Source: Paraburkholderia domus
GTDB lineage: Bacteria > Pseudomonadota > Gammaproteobacteria > Burkholderiales > Burkholderiaceae
Length of the DNA: 64,000 nt
Assembly (NCBI RefSeq): GCF_905220705.1
Contig: NZ_CAJNAT010000004.1
Span: forward strand, 62,001 to 126,000
Reading direction: 5' to 3'
In this document: positions 8,330 through 16,671 of the stretch, one piece after another
Numbering within the stretch: position 1 is the first letter of the stretch
Layout: the number at the start of each line of letters is the position of its first letter
Program-made: the position numbers and the translations under genes
The notes under the pieces: generated by a model
Told to the model about the DNA's origin: nothing
The model's input: the letters and a program-made list of their open reading frames with translations, nothing else
Database searches by the model: none

Positions 8330-9790
8330 TCAAGATTCAGGCGGGTGCGAGGCCGCCGTTCTGGTTTGTTCGTCGGCGCGGAGTAGCGCGGGTGAAAGGA
8401 AGCAGCCCATGACGGCGGACAGGATAATGAAAATCGAGGCCGCATCGACCAGCAGTCCGAAGCGCATGAAAATAAAGAAGCAGCATAGAAGGTTCAGCAG
8501 ATGCAGGCATAAACCCAGAGCGGTGACACCCTTTGGGACCCTTCTTGTCAATACCGCAAACCGCGAGTGTGGACGGGGCACATACCAGATGATCAGCAAC
8601 CCGAACGTCATGATGAGGGCACATTCTGCCCATTTCAGCCAGGTGGGGCGGCGCAGAAAACGTCCCTCGAAAATCGTCTCGATGACCTGCGCCTGAATTT
8701 CGATACCCGGTACCAGTTCCCCTAGCGCCGTCGTGCGCATGTCAGTCAAGCCGGCACCGGTCAGTCCGACCAGCACCAATTTGTCCCGGATCCGCTCCGG
8801 ATCGACTGTTCCCTGCAGGATGTCGCGTGCCGACACGTAGCGGCTCAGCGTCGACCGAATGGATGCGAAATGCAACCAGATGTCACCGCCGGGCTGCGTG
8901 GGCACCAGTACATCAGCGACACCCACCGCTTGCACGCCCGATGTGTCGGCAAAGACGTCGATTGCCGATGAGTCCGTAGCGAGACGGAGCATTTCCATCG
9001 GTAGACTGGGAACCAGTTTCTCCCTCAAACCCGTGATGAGGGGAATATGCCGGACTACGCCTTGTTCGAGCGCCACGCTCAGCATCGCCTGCCCGTGGGC
9101 CGCCGCCTGCAATTCCGGCAGGCTGGCGAGCACGTACTCGAACCTTTGCACGTGGTCCAGTGGGTCAGCGCCGTGAACGAGGATCGGAGCGCTTCGCAGA
9201 TCGGTGCTGGTGGCGAAGCCGGCATGATCGAGCGCCGCGGCACCCAGTATGGTCGGCGCCGCGCGCAACGACTTGGCGAGAATAGCTTCGTGGCTGGGAA
9301 GGGCACGCAAGCCGGCGGCGAGAGCCGCAGCCGATTTCGGCAGATTGCCAGCCACCTTGTCGGGAGAGGTCTGATCCGGTTCCGGCATGTAGATGTCGAG
9401 ACCGATCGCCAGCGGTTTCAGTGCCGCGATGGCATCGACCAGGCTCGCGAGTCGATTTCGCGGCCAGGGCCATTGACCGACGCTTGCGAGCGTCTCTTCA
9501 TCGATCTCGACGATGGTCACGGGCTGAGCAGTCGGAATCCGTGGGAAGTGACGTTGATACTGATCGAACAGAATTTGCCGGGCTGTTTTAAAGGAGTCGG
9601 GAAGTGCTTCATCGAGCGTGTCCACGAAAGCCGGACGTGCTATGTCGCTCGGCCATTCGCTGCACAGGTTGAGCAGGCTCAGGCCGAACAACACCACCAG
9701 TGCCACCGGACGCCCCTGCGCCGCCCTCAGCAGACGCCTGATCCGGGCAAGCCATGGGTCGAAATAGCGTTTCATCGACGGAAAGGCCAT
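8330..9790 (-). CDS. CHASE2-domain membrane protein without an output domain
   Basis: A 486-residue protein. One transmembrane helix near residues 28-45 (VALVVLFGLSLLNLCS) is followed by a large extracytoplasmic CHASE2 domain, with typical VTIVEIDEETLASVGQWPWPR and AIGLDIYMPE near its start and DKLVLVGLTGAGLTDMRTT near its end. Three more helices follow (about residues 390-470), then a short tail ending ESHPPES-like sequence with no cyclase, kinase or GGDEF domain. CHASE2 usually senses for an adenylate cyclase or kinase, so this is a sensor lacking a visible effector. It is the last of three genes: FecR-domain protein, OmpA-like lipoprotein, CHASE2. The start may be five codons further in (ATG at 9775); neither has a strong ribosome-binding site. 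Confidence 0.85.
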   Translation of the reverse strand: MAFPSMKRYFDPWLARIRRLLRAAQGRPVALVVLFGLSLLNLCSEWPSDIARPAFVDTLDEALPDSFKTARQILFDQYQRHFPRIPTAQPVTIVEIDEETLASVGQWPWPRNRLASLVDAIAALKPLAIGLDIYMPEPDQTSPDKVAGNLPKSAAALAAGLRALPSHEAILAKSLRAAPTILGAAALDHAGFATSTDLRSAPILVHGADPLDHVQRFEYVLASLPELQAAAHGQAMLSVALEQGVVRHIPLITGLREKLVPSLPMEMLRLATDSSAIDVFADTSGVQAVGVADVLVPTQPGGDIWLHFASIRSTLSRYVSARDILQGTVDPERIRDKLVLVGLTGAGLTDMRTTALGELVPGIEIQAQVIETIFEGRFLRRPTWLKWAECALIMTFGLLIIWYVPRPHSRFAVLTRRVPKGVTALGLCLHLLNLLCCFFIFMRFGLLVDAASIFIILSAVMGCFLSPALLRADEQTRTAASHPPES

Positions 9791-9813
9791 TCAGCGCCGA
9801 TGACTGGCGCGGA

Positions 9814-10428
9814 TCATTGGATTGTGATGACGACGCGCCGGTTCATGCGATTGGGAACGCCATCTGCCGTGGGCACCAGGGGTTCGCGCTTGCCCCGGGC
9901 CGCGGTCTCTATCTGTTGGGCAGGAATGCCCTGCTTGACCAGGAACGCTGCAACGGTCTGCGCCCTCTGCATGGACAGTCTGTCGTCGTGCTCCTGAGAG
10001 CCAGCCAGATCGGTGTGACCGACCACCACGACCTCAGGCGCGGGCCAGGTCGCCAGGACGGCTTTTAGCTTTTTAACCGTGGTGGATGACTCCGGAGCCA
10101 ATTCGGTGGGGGAATCAAAGAGAAAAAAGATCGTAAATGTCATGGGGCGAGGCGGCCGGGCTGCGAGTAGCTCGCCATATCGTGCTTGCACACTGGATTG
10201 GTTATCCATCGTTTTTTCGATGGCGCCGCCCTTAGTGACGCCGACCCCAGCGTAAGCCTTGTCTATTGTCTGCTCTCCGGTGGTGCTGTGAACAATGACC
10301 GTTCCGACTTTGCCGTCTGGATCCGGCAATAGAATAATTTTGTCCGGCGTGCTGCACCCGGCCAGGAAAGCCAGCATGACGAAGGCCGTTGCAGATGCCA
10401 GCCCGTGACGTCGGATTGCAGCCTTCAA
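9814..10428 (-). CDS. OmpA-like peptidoglycan-binding lipoprotein
   Basis: A 204-residue lipoprotein. The signal peptide ends with a lipobox (LAFLAGC, Cys25) and the C-terminal half is an OmpA/Pal-like domain: FTIFFLFDSPTELAPES, VVVVGHTDLAGSQEHDDRLS, then RRVVITIQ at the end. Such domains hold the outer membrane to peptidoglycan through diaminopimelate. It follows the FecR-domain gene by 11 bases and precedes the CHASE2 gene by 23, so the three are almost certainly co-transcribed. The unusual N-terminal half (about residues 26-90) may bind a partner. The likely site is the inner face of the outer membrane. Confidence 0.88.
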   Translation of the reverse strand: MKAAIRRHGLASATAFVMLAFLAGCSTPDKIILLPDPDGKVGTVIVHSTTGEQTIDKAYAGVGVTKGGAIEKTMDNQSSVQARYGELLAARPPRPMTFTIFFLFDSPTELAPESSTTVKKLKAVLATWPAPEVVVVGHTDLAGSQEHDDRLSMQRAQTVAAFLVKQGIPAQQIETAARGKREPLVPTADGVPNRMNRRVVITIQ

Positions 10429-10439
10429 CGTGCACCCTC

Positions 10440-10892
10440 CTATTTATCGCCGACTTCGATGATGAATTCAGTGCCGCGCACACCCAGCGTGGTAGTCGGC
10501 GTGCTGAAGCGGACGGCATCTGGATTCGCCTTCGCCAACTTTCCGGAAATCACGGCCAGGGAACCGCGTTTGACGGACGCGTCGAGCACTCCGTCATGGG
10601 TCGTGGTATTGAACGCGAATTTGTTGAGGTCGAGGATGGTATTGGCGCCGGCCGAGAGTTGGGTGGTGTCACGCAGCGTGATGCCGACGGAGGATTCCGG
10701 GCCCGTCACGATGCGATCGCTGCTGTAAACCTGGCTGCCGATGGCCGCACCCGAACTTGCTCCAGCCCGCTCGATCTGCACCGTGCCCTTAAGGGTCTTG
10801 ACGACGCCGGCAGCTTCGGCGGCCAGTGCATCGGCGACAGCCATGCAGCCGCAGGCAAGAATCAAGGCATATTTGACGGCTCGAAGACGCAT
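10440..10892 (-). CDS. FecR-domain exported protein
   Basis: A 150-residue exported protein: a signal peptide (hydrophobic LRAVKYALILACGCMAVADALA), then a compact FecR domain with GVVKTLKGTVQIER, VYSSDRIVTGPESSVGITL and the terminal FSTPTTTLGVRGTEFIIEV, typical of the FecR-family beta-rich fold. The ATG at 10892 with AGGTG upstream was chosen; a 29-codon longer reading begins before any signal peptide. It is first in the FecR, OmpA-like, CHASE2 operon. Unlike true FecR it lacks an anti-sigma N-terminus and no ECF sigma gene is near, so it probably acts as a periplasmic scaffold or sensor partner, not in iron-siderophore signalling. Confidence 0.85.
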   Translation of the reverse strand: MRLRAVKYALILACGCMAVADALAAEAAGVVKTLKGTVQIERAGASSGAAIGSQVYSSDRIVTGPESSVGITLRDTTQLSAGANTILDLNKFAFNTTTHDGVLDASVKRGSLAVISGKLAKANPDAVRFSTPTTTLGVRGTEFIIEVGDK

Positions 10893-11392
10893 CGGTGACA
10901 CCTGCTTGCGTAAAACTGCTTTTCGCGGGGCAGTGCGGTTCCCCGAGGTCGACCTGGTGTTGTGAGCGATCATTCCCAAGTGCTCGTAGCGCCGGGGCTT
11001 GTGTAGGGCGTGCAGAAATACTGCTCTTGGAAGTCAGGCGGAGGCGCGCCTGCTGCATCGAGCAAAATATCGCCACGATCTGAATGACTCTGTGCGCTTC
11101 CGCGCATATCGCACCAGACACTTCATTGGCAGCCGGCTCACTGCGATGTATGAAACCTACTAGTGACCGTCCGATGACGCGTGGGCCGCGATCGGCTGTT
11201 GGCAGTTGCGGTGTTTTCCAGACGCGGCGCCTGGCGACGGTATAGACTCAAATTGCGTTAGCTGATCTACCGCGTGGCGTTGGACCACCACGTGAGGCAC
11301 ACCCAGCCGGGGATCGGTGTGCCAGTTGCGTTGCGATGCGGCAAGGCGCCTGTTTGCGGCCGAATGCTCCCAGCAATGGCGGAGGAATTCAA

Positions 11393-12133
11393 ATGTGTGA
11401 TGTGTGTGGTGATGCGCAGCACGACCCTCAAGTATCGCGCCGAGATTTCCTGAAGACCAGCGCACTCGCGACGCTCTTGCCATGGAGCGTGGGCGCCGCG
11501 CTCGCAGCCGAGCCACCAGCGTCAGGCGCATCGCCACAACCGAACTCGATCGCGCCCGCAGACGCGTTGAAGCGGCTGATGGATGGCAACGCGCGCTACG
11601 CCGCCAACGCGCCGAATGAGCGCGACTTCTCATCGGGGCGCGCCGCTCGAGTGCAGGCACAGTATCCGATTGCCACGATCCTGGGCTGCGCCGATTCGCG
11701 CGTGGCGCCGGAGTTCGCGTTCGATCAGGGGCCGGGCGATCTCTTCGTTTTACGCGTCGCGGGCAACATCGTGAACCCGGATTTGCTTGCATCCGTCGAA
11801 TACGGTGCCCAGTTCCTGGGGGTGCCGCTCATCATGGTGCTAGGCCACACCGGATGCGGCGCGGTCGATGCCGCAATCAAAGTGCTGAAGGCCAATGCGG
11901 TCCTTCCGGGTCATTTGCCGGGACTCATCAGTGCGATCAAACCGGCCGTCATCGCCGCCGAGAAGACGCAGACCGGCAACTTGCTGGACAACGCGGTCGC
12001 CGAAAACGTGCGGCGGCAGGTGGCTCGGCTGAAGAGCTCACCGCCGATCGTCCAGAAGCTTTACGTGGGCAAGAAGATCGACATTGTTGGCGGCGTGTAT
12101 GACCTCGCCACCGGCAAGGTTGCACTCGTCTAA
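11393..12133 (+). CDS. Beta-carbonic anhydrase with Tat signal
   Basis: A 246-residue beta-class carbonic anhydrase, CO2 plus water to bicarbonate. Zinc ligands and the catalytic dyad are visible: ILGCADSRVAPE (Cys99, Asp101, Arg103) and VLGHTGCGAVDA (His152, Cys155). The N-terminus has a Tat signal (VSRRDFLKTSALATLLP), so the enzyme is exported to the periplasm. GGAGG at 11381 sets the ATG at 11393 and argues against the 19-codon longer reading. It stands alone between divergent and convergent neighbours. An odd feature is CDVC at residues 2-5, before the Tat motif. Confidence 0.93.
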   Translation: MCDVCGDAQHDPQVSRRDFLKTSALATLLPWSVGAALAAEPPASGASPQPNSIAPADALKRLMDGNARYAANAPNERDFSSGRAARVQAQYPIATILGCADSRVAPEFAFDQGPGDLFVLRVAGNIVNPDLLASVEYGAQFLGVPLIMVLGHTGCGAVDAAIKVLKANAVLPGHLPGLISAIKPAVIAAEKTQTGNLLDNAVAENVRRQVARLKSSPPIVQKLYVGKKIDIVGGVYDLATGKVALV

Positions 12134-12142
12134 ACGAGTGCA
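12121..12142 (+). terminator. Hairpin over the carbonic anhydrase stop codon
   Basis: TGCACTCGT (12121-12129) pairs perfectly with ACGAGTGCA (12134-12142) across a four-base loop that contains the stop codon. It lacks a T tract, so it may be a terminator or an mRNA-end stabiliser. Confidence 0.4.
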
Positions 12143-12748
12143 TTGCCCGTGCGTGGGTGCCAGCAGCCGTACGTCGGCTTGCCTGGCGTTAGGGTTCCTG
12201 CAGAGTGTGAGATGAGCGTCGTCCGGAAGCGGGGCAACCTGACCGACGCTCTATAGCGCACACGTTGTACGGGGCCTTCTGTCAAAAGATCCCTAAGTCG
12301 ACAAACACTAGCCGGTCGCAGCGATCACACGGATCAATCGCCTGTGTGACGTATTGTGTGCGCCTCACGGAACTCCGCCACGCCGCACAGAGCCAGAAAA
12401 ATCCGCAGCGCGAAATGGCGGCCGGCGTGTCGCCGCCACGTCCATAGAAGATTCAGATTCATTACAGGTATAGCGTTAACTCAATGCAGACCATAAATAA
12501 GTTTTACTTTCCGATTTTCGGTCGCGCCGCCATTGTGTGAACCATACAGCCGGTCTCCATAGCCGCAATCGATGCGCTGCGCAACTGCATCCATGCGAAA
12601 CACGGCTATCTCTTCAAATAATGATTTCTTAAGATTCCTTAAGAAATCATTCGTTGATCGTCGTCGATTAAGGACGATAGAAATTTCAATACTCAGGCTG
12701 ATCCCCGGACCGGCGGTCAGACCAATAAACGGAAATGGAGACGAATTG
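12134..12748. other. 615-base intergenic region
   Basis: Apart from the hairpin at 12121-12142 and the palindrome at 12620-12651, no convincing gene was seen. Possible frames here are short and lack start signals or family similarity. Confidence 0.5.
12620..12651. repeat. Perfect 14-base palindrome in the leader of the lipoprotein gene
   Basis: AATGATTTCTTAAG (12620-12633) is the exact reverse complement of CTTAAGAAATCATT (12638-12651), with the four-base spacer ATTC. It lies about 97 bases before the start of the beta-propeller lipoprotein and is much more AT-rich than its surroundings. It could be an operator for a dimeric regulator or an RNA hairpin in the 5' leader. It has no T tract. 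Confidence 0.6.
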
Positions 12749-13870
12749 ATGGAAAAGCGCCTGATGACCTTGATGTTGCTCGCTGTCGCCGCATTGGCCG
12801 GCTGCGGAGGTGGAGATAATGTCAGCGCACCGACACCACCCAAGCTACTGACGAATATCGCCGTGCCCAATGCTTCGAGCCCACCATTCAGTTTCGACAT
12901 CGGCTATGCCGAGGCTGGCAAATACTATCTGACCGACCGCAATAACAAAACAGTCGATGTCGTGGACACCAGTTCGAACACTTTGATCGCCCAAATCCCG
13001 GGGCCATTCATCGGTGCCGGCGCCACGACAAACGAGTCAGGTCCAGACGGAATTGTGGGTATTACTGGCACGAACACAATCTATGTCGGCGACGTCGACT
13101 CAGTTAAGGTGATCGATACGGTTGCGCAGAAGACGGTCAACACGATCACCATCAGTAATTCCGGATCTCGCGTCGATGAGGGTTGCTACGATCCTGACGA
13201 TCATCTCGTGATGTACGCGAGCCCCGGAGACTCGCCGCCGTTGGTCACGCTTATTTCCACGCTGACACAAAAGGCCGTGGCAAAGCTTCCTTTCAACGGC
13301 TCGTCGGGGCTCGAAGCATGTACCTATGATCCTGCTTCGAAGAGCTTTTTGATCAACAACGACGGGACCGCTGCCAATCCCGATGGCGAACTCGATGTCA
13401 TCACCGCCAGCTCGGCGGTGGCGGGAAACCCTGCCGTCAGCAAGTCGTTTCCACTAGGGAAATGCGGACCGGCCGGAATCGTGCTTGGCCCGAATAACGA
13501 CGTGCTCATTGGATGCGATCCGCCGGCCGGCGACCCTCTCATCACGCTGATCCTCGATCGTACGAGTGGCGCAATTCAAGCCAGCCTGCCATTTGGCGGC
13601 GTGGATCAGGCCAGTTACGATCCGGCTTCCAACCGCTATTTCCTCCCGGCCCGGCATTACGTGACGAGCGGTATCGCTGCTGCGTCAGGATTTAGCCCGC
13701 AGATGGGCGTAATCGATGGCGCGTCACGGCAGTTGCTCTTTAAGATTCCGGTGGGCACAGGCGCGCATTCCGTCGCCATCGACAGCACGCTTGGGCAAGT
13801 GTACGTGCCGTTCCAGCCCGGCGCGGCAGGATTCCCCAACGGCGGAATCTCGGTGTTCTCGACCCACTAG
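12749..13870 (+). CDS. Lipoprotein with YncE-like beta-propeller repeats
   Basis: A 373-residue lipoprotein: signal peptide MEKRLMTLMLLAVAALAGC (lipobox LAGC, Cys19), then blade-like repeats such as KTVDVVDTSSNTLIAQI, SVKVIDTVAQKTVNTI, PQMGVIDGASRQLLFKI and HSVAIDSTLGQVYVPF. These match the YncE/surface-layer type propeller fold. Function is unknown; such proteins often bind partners or ligands in the periplasm or on the surface. The ATG at 12749 has GGAG nine bases before. It is apparently a single-gene unit with a palindrome in its leader. Confidence 0.8.
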   Translation: MEKRLMTLMLLAVAALAGCGGGDNVSAPTPPKLLTNIAVPNASSPPFSFDIGYAEAGKYYLTDRNNKTVDVVDTSSNTLIAQIPGPFIGAGATTNESGPDGIVGITGTNTIYVGDVDSVKVIDTVAQKTVNTITISNSGSRVDEGCYDPDDHLVMYASPGDSPPLVTLISTLTQKAVAKLPFNGSSGLEACTYDPASKSFLINNDGTAANPDGELDVITASSAVAGNPAVSKSFPLGKCGPAGIVLGPNNDVLIGCDPPAGDPLITLILDRTSGAIQASLPFGGVDQASYDPASNRYFLPARHYVTSGIAAASGFSPQMGVIDGASRQLLFKIPVGTGAHSVAIDSTLGQVYVPFQPGAAGFPNGGISVFSTH

Positions 13871-13902
13871 CCTTTCCGATGCGGGTCGTAGTCTAACGGG
13901 CC

Positions 13903-13966
13903 GCGTGCTGCCTCATGCAAGGGCATGCGCAATGTGAACCGCGCAAGTCCATGATTGGCAGCACGC
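13903..13966. terminator. Inverted repeat between convergent genes
   Basis: GCGTGCTGCC (13903-13912) pairs perfectly with GGCAGCACGC (13957-13966), 44 bases apart, in the gap between two converging genes. A terminator role is plausible; no T tract is seen. Confidence 0.35.
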
Positions 13967-13977
13967 GCCGGCCGCAG

Positions 13978-14397
13978 TCAAGGCAGCAACTCGACCGGTG
14001 GCATCTTGAAGGTACCGGTTAGGACGCTTCCCGTCGGCTCATACGCGCGCGCAAACAGCGTGAAGTGGCGCCCGTCGGCAGGCGTCGGCAGCCAGTTCGC
14101 GGCTTGCGCATCCATCGGACGCTGGGCTTGCAGCCAGATATCTACGCTGCCATCCGCATTGACGACGAGCCCTGGCGTGCGGCTGCTTATCTGATAGCGG
14201 TTGATCGGATTTGCGGCGAGGAACTGCCCGTCCTTATCGACCGCATACAGCGACACCGACCAGAACGCCTGCGCCGGAATACCTCCCGACGGCACAGCGT
14301 CGTCCAATCCTCCCCGTGGTGCGGTCGCCGAATCCGACCACAACGGGTGACCGGACGGAACCAGAGTGCCGATGAAGATAGACGTGCCGTCATTCAA
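13978..14397 (-). pseudogene. C-terminal remnant of a DUF1254/DUF1214 protein
   Basis: About 139 residues match the DUF1214 domain: AQAFWSVSLYAVDKDGQF, NPINRYQIS, NADGSVDIWLQ, ANWLPTPADG and a typical ending SVLTGTFKMPPVELLP. In intact proteins this domain forms the C-terminus of a protein of roughly 350-480 residues, after DUF1254. Here only the last domain is present, the frame continues upstream with no ATG or GTG, and the only possible start is a TTG at 14397 without a ribosome-binding site. Upstream lies the end of an unrelated transport gene. It is most likely a 5'-deleted remnant; a short expressed protein is possible. Confidence 0.65.
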
Positions 14398-14537
14398 CGA
14401 AATCGTCCGAATGAACGTTGCAACACGTAGATTTGCTCTGCCAGCAGCATCGCCAGGAACAGTGGGGACTACGGGCGACCGTTCCGCGGTCGCGCAGCAC
14501 CCTGCTGATCGAGTGGCGCATCTGGCCGGCGCAGCGG

Positions 14538-15311
14538 CTACTTCGTGGTTGTCCCTGTGTCCAGGTACTTGTGCGTTAGCCGGTCTATCGTGCCGTCTTG
14601 CTTGAGTTGGGCGATCGCTGCGTTGAGCATCTGTAGCGTGTGCGTGTCGGTCTTGCGCACGCCGATCACGCTGCTTGCGGAGAGCAGTGCCGGATCGACG
14701 ATCTGTGCGCCAGCCAGTTCGAAGTTTTTGCCCTCGGGCTTTGCAAGGAAGCCCAGTTGGGCGGCGGCGCCGACGACCAGCGTACCGTCGAGCCGTCCGT
14801 TCACGAGGTCGGCGTAGACGCTGTTCTGGTCCTGATACTCGACGATCGTCACACTGTGCGCGGCCCAGTTCTGCTTCGCGAATGCTGCCTGCGTCGAACC
14901 TTGCAGCACGCCGATACGCTTGCCGGCGAGCGATGCCGCAGTGGGCTGCAAGTGAGCGGCCTTCGCAGCGACGAGGCGAATGTCCGCTGGATACAGCGGC
15001 GTCGTAAAATCCATCACCGCGCGTCGTGAGGCGGTGGCGGCGAGCGACGCGTTGATCGCATCAAACTTGCGCGATTGCAGCCCGGCGATCAACCCGTCGA
15101 AACTACCCTCCACCCATTCGCATTTCACATGGGCAGCGGCGCACAGGGTATTGCCGATTTCGATGTCGAGCCCCACGAGCTGGCCGCTCGACAATTTGTA
15201 TTCGTACGGCGGATAAGTCGGATCGGTGCCGAAACGCAATGTTTCGGCCTGCGCAGACTGGGCGACGAGGAGGGCGGCGGCTGCAAGCACCCGCAGCAGA
15301 TGCTGGTTCAT
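14538..15311 (-). CDS. ABC transporter substrate-binding protein, polar amino acid type
   Basis: A 257-residue periplasmic binding protein of family 3 (HisJ/ArgT-like). A cleavable signal peptide (LLRVLAAAALLVAQSAQA) precedes the mature ETLRFGTDPTYPPYEYK. The motifs QLVGLDIEIGNTLC, FDGLIAGLQSRKFDAINASL and GKRIGVLQGSTQAAF are family-typical. No permease or ATPase gene is adjacent, so it must share a transporter encoded elsewhere. It lies 54 bases downstream of the M20 amidohydrolase gene on the same strand, which suggests uptake of the N-acylated amino acid or product handled by that enzyme (inference). Confidence 0.9.
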   Translation of the reverse strand: MNQHLLRVLAAAALLVAQSAQAETLRFGTDPTYPPYEYKLSSGQLVGLDIEIGNTLCAAAHVKCEWVEGSFDGLIAGLQSRKFDAINASLAATASRRAVMDFTTPLYPADIRLVAAKAAHLQPTAASLAGKRIGVLQGSTQAAFAKQNWAAHSVTIVEYQDQNSVYADLVNGRLDGTLVVGAAAQLGFLAKPEGKNFELAGAQIVDPALLSASSVIGVRKTDTHTLQMLNAAIAQLKQDGTIDRLTHKYLDTGTTTK

Positions 15312-15365
15312 AGTTATGTCCTGACTGGATTAAGTAGGTGTGGTCCTGACGCGCAAAGACGCGGG

Positions 15366-16529
15366 CTACGCCTCGAGGCGCGCGAGCGCCAGCGTCACGA
15401 AGAAGCGCACGCCGAGCGGCAGCACTTCGTCGTTGAAATCGAACTCGGGATGGTGGCAATAGACGCCGCCCTGGCCGAGCAGCACGTAGGCACCGGGTCG
15501 ACGCAGCAGAAACTCGGAGAAGTCTTCGGAGCCGCTGAGCGGCGGGAAATCGCGCAGGACGTTCGCCGTGCCGAGCACCTCTGCCGCCGCGTCAGCCGCG
15601 GCCGCGGCCTGCTCGCGATGGTTGATCGTCGCAGGCGAGCTGCCATAGAACGTCACCGCGATCTCGCATTCTGTCGCGAGCGCGACGCCCGCGCAGATCG
15701 ACTCGATGCGCGCCTTCATCCGTTCGCGCACGCTTTCGTCGAACGTACGCACGGTGCCCGTCATCTGTGCATGTGAAGGAATCACGTTCGAGGTGCTGCC
15801 CGCATGAATGCTGCCAATGCTGAGCACGGCGGCCGAAGCGGGGTCGATCGCGCGGCTCACGACAGTCTGCAACGCGCAAATGAGCTGCGCCGCAGCCGCG
15901 ATCGGATCCTTCGTCCTTTCCGGCGACGAGCCATGACCGCCGACGCCGTTCACGTCGATTCGCAACTCGTCGCACGACGCCAGCATGGCACCGTCTCGCA
16001 CGCCCAACGTACCCGGCGCGAAATGCGGCGCGTTGTGTATGGCGTAGATTTCGTCGAAGGGAAAGCGGATTTCGAGCCCGTCGGCCAGCATGGCCAGCGC
16101 TCCGCCGCCGGTTTCCTCGGCGGGCTGAAAGATCAGCACGATCGTGCCTGCGAAATCGCGATGACGGCTGAAGTGGCGGGCTGTGCCGAGCAACATCGCC
16201 GTATGGCCGTCGTGGCCGCAACCGTGAAATACCCCTTGCCGCAAGGAGCGGTGAAACGGGCGTCCTTCTTCTTCCATGGGCAGCGCGTCCATGTCGGCTC
16301 GCAACGCGATTGCACGCCCACTTCCGGACATTGTGCGCGTGCCTCGAATGATGCCGACCACGCCCGTTTTGCCCACGCCCGTGTGTGTTTCGATATCCCA
16401 CGCGCGCAATTTCGCGGCGACGAGTTCGCTCGTGCGCGTTTCGTCGAACGCCGTCTCCGGATTGGCGTGAATGTCTCGCCGCAATGCAACGAGTTCGTCG
16501 ATGTCCGCATCGATGAGGTTCAGTCCCAC
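15366..16529 (-). CDS. M20-family amidohydrolase (hippurate hydrolase/aminoacylase-like)
   Basis: A 387-residue M20D metallo-amidohydrolase. It opens with DELVALRRDIHANPE, the usual start of HipO-type enzymes. Metal-binding motifs are FHGCGHDGHTAMLLG (about residues 98-112) and QPAEETGGGA, then AIHNAPHFAPGTLGVRDG and SEDFSEFLLRRPGAYVLLG with the C-terminal His region. These enzymes release an amino acid from N-acyl amino acids such as hippurate or indole-3-acetyl conjugates. It is divergent from a LysR gene and upstream of an amino-acid-binding protein, forming a small uptake-and-hydrolysis unit. Confidence 0.92.
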   Translation of the reverse strand: MGLNLIDADIDELVALRRDIHANPETAFDETRTSELVAAKLRAWDIETHTGVGKTGVVGIIRGTRTMSGSGRAIALRADMDALPMEEEGRPFHRSLRQGVFHGCGHDGHTAMLLGTARHFSRHRDFAGTIVLIFQPAEETGGGALAMLADGLEIRFPFDEIYAIHNAPHFAPGTLGVRDGAMLASCDELRIDVNGVGGHGSSPERTKDPIAAAAQLICALQTVVSRAIDPASAAVLSIGSIHAGSTSNVIPSHAQMTGTVRTFDESVRERMKARIESICAGVALATECEIAVTFYGSSPATINHREQAAAAADAAAEVLGTANVLRDFPPLSGSEDFSEFLLRRPGAYVLLGQGGVYCHHPEFDFNDEVLPLGVRFFVTLALARLEA

Positions 16530-16635
16530 TTTCGCTCCTTGTCCTGAGTGCTTCTGGCCGCGCCTTACAGACGGCGGCGGAGTGGCCGGAGTGGCTATAC
16601 TAGCCAGCGCCGCGACTGGTCAATTTCCAGTTTTT

Positions 16636-16645
16636 TATGTACATA
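16636..16645. promoter_or_regulatory. Palindrome in divergent M20/LysR promoter region
   Basis: TATGTACATA is a perfect ten-base palindrome 26 bases before the LysR ATG, beside CTGG-N7-CCAG (about 16616-16630), in the gap between the divergent genes. These are candidate LysR or RNA polymerase sites; neither is proven. Confidence 0.35.
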
Positions 16646-16671
16646 GCCAACGCTTATGGGCCGCGGAAACC

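Noticed and set aside
11160..11792. Minus-strand 210-codon frame over the carbonic anhydrase gene
   Set aside because: Arg/Ser-rich shadow of the well-supported plus-strand gene.
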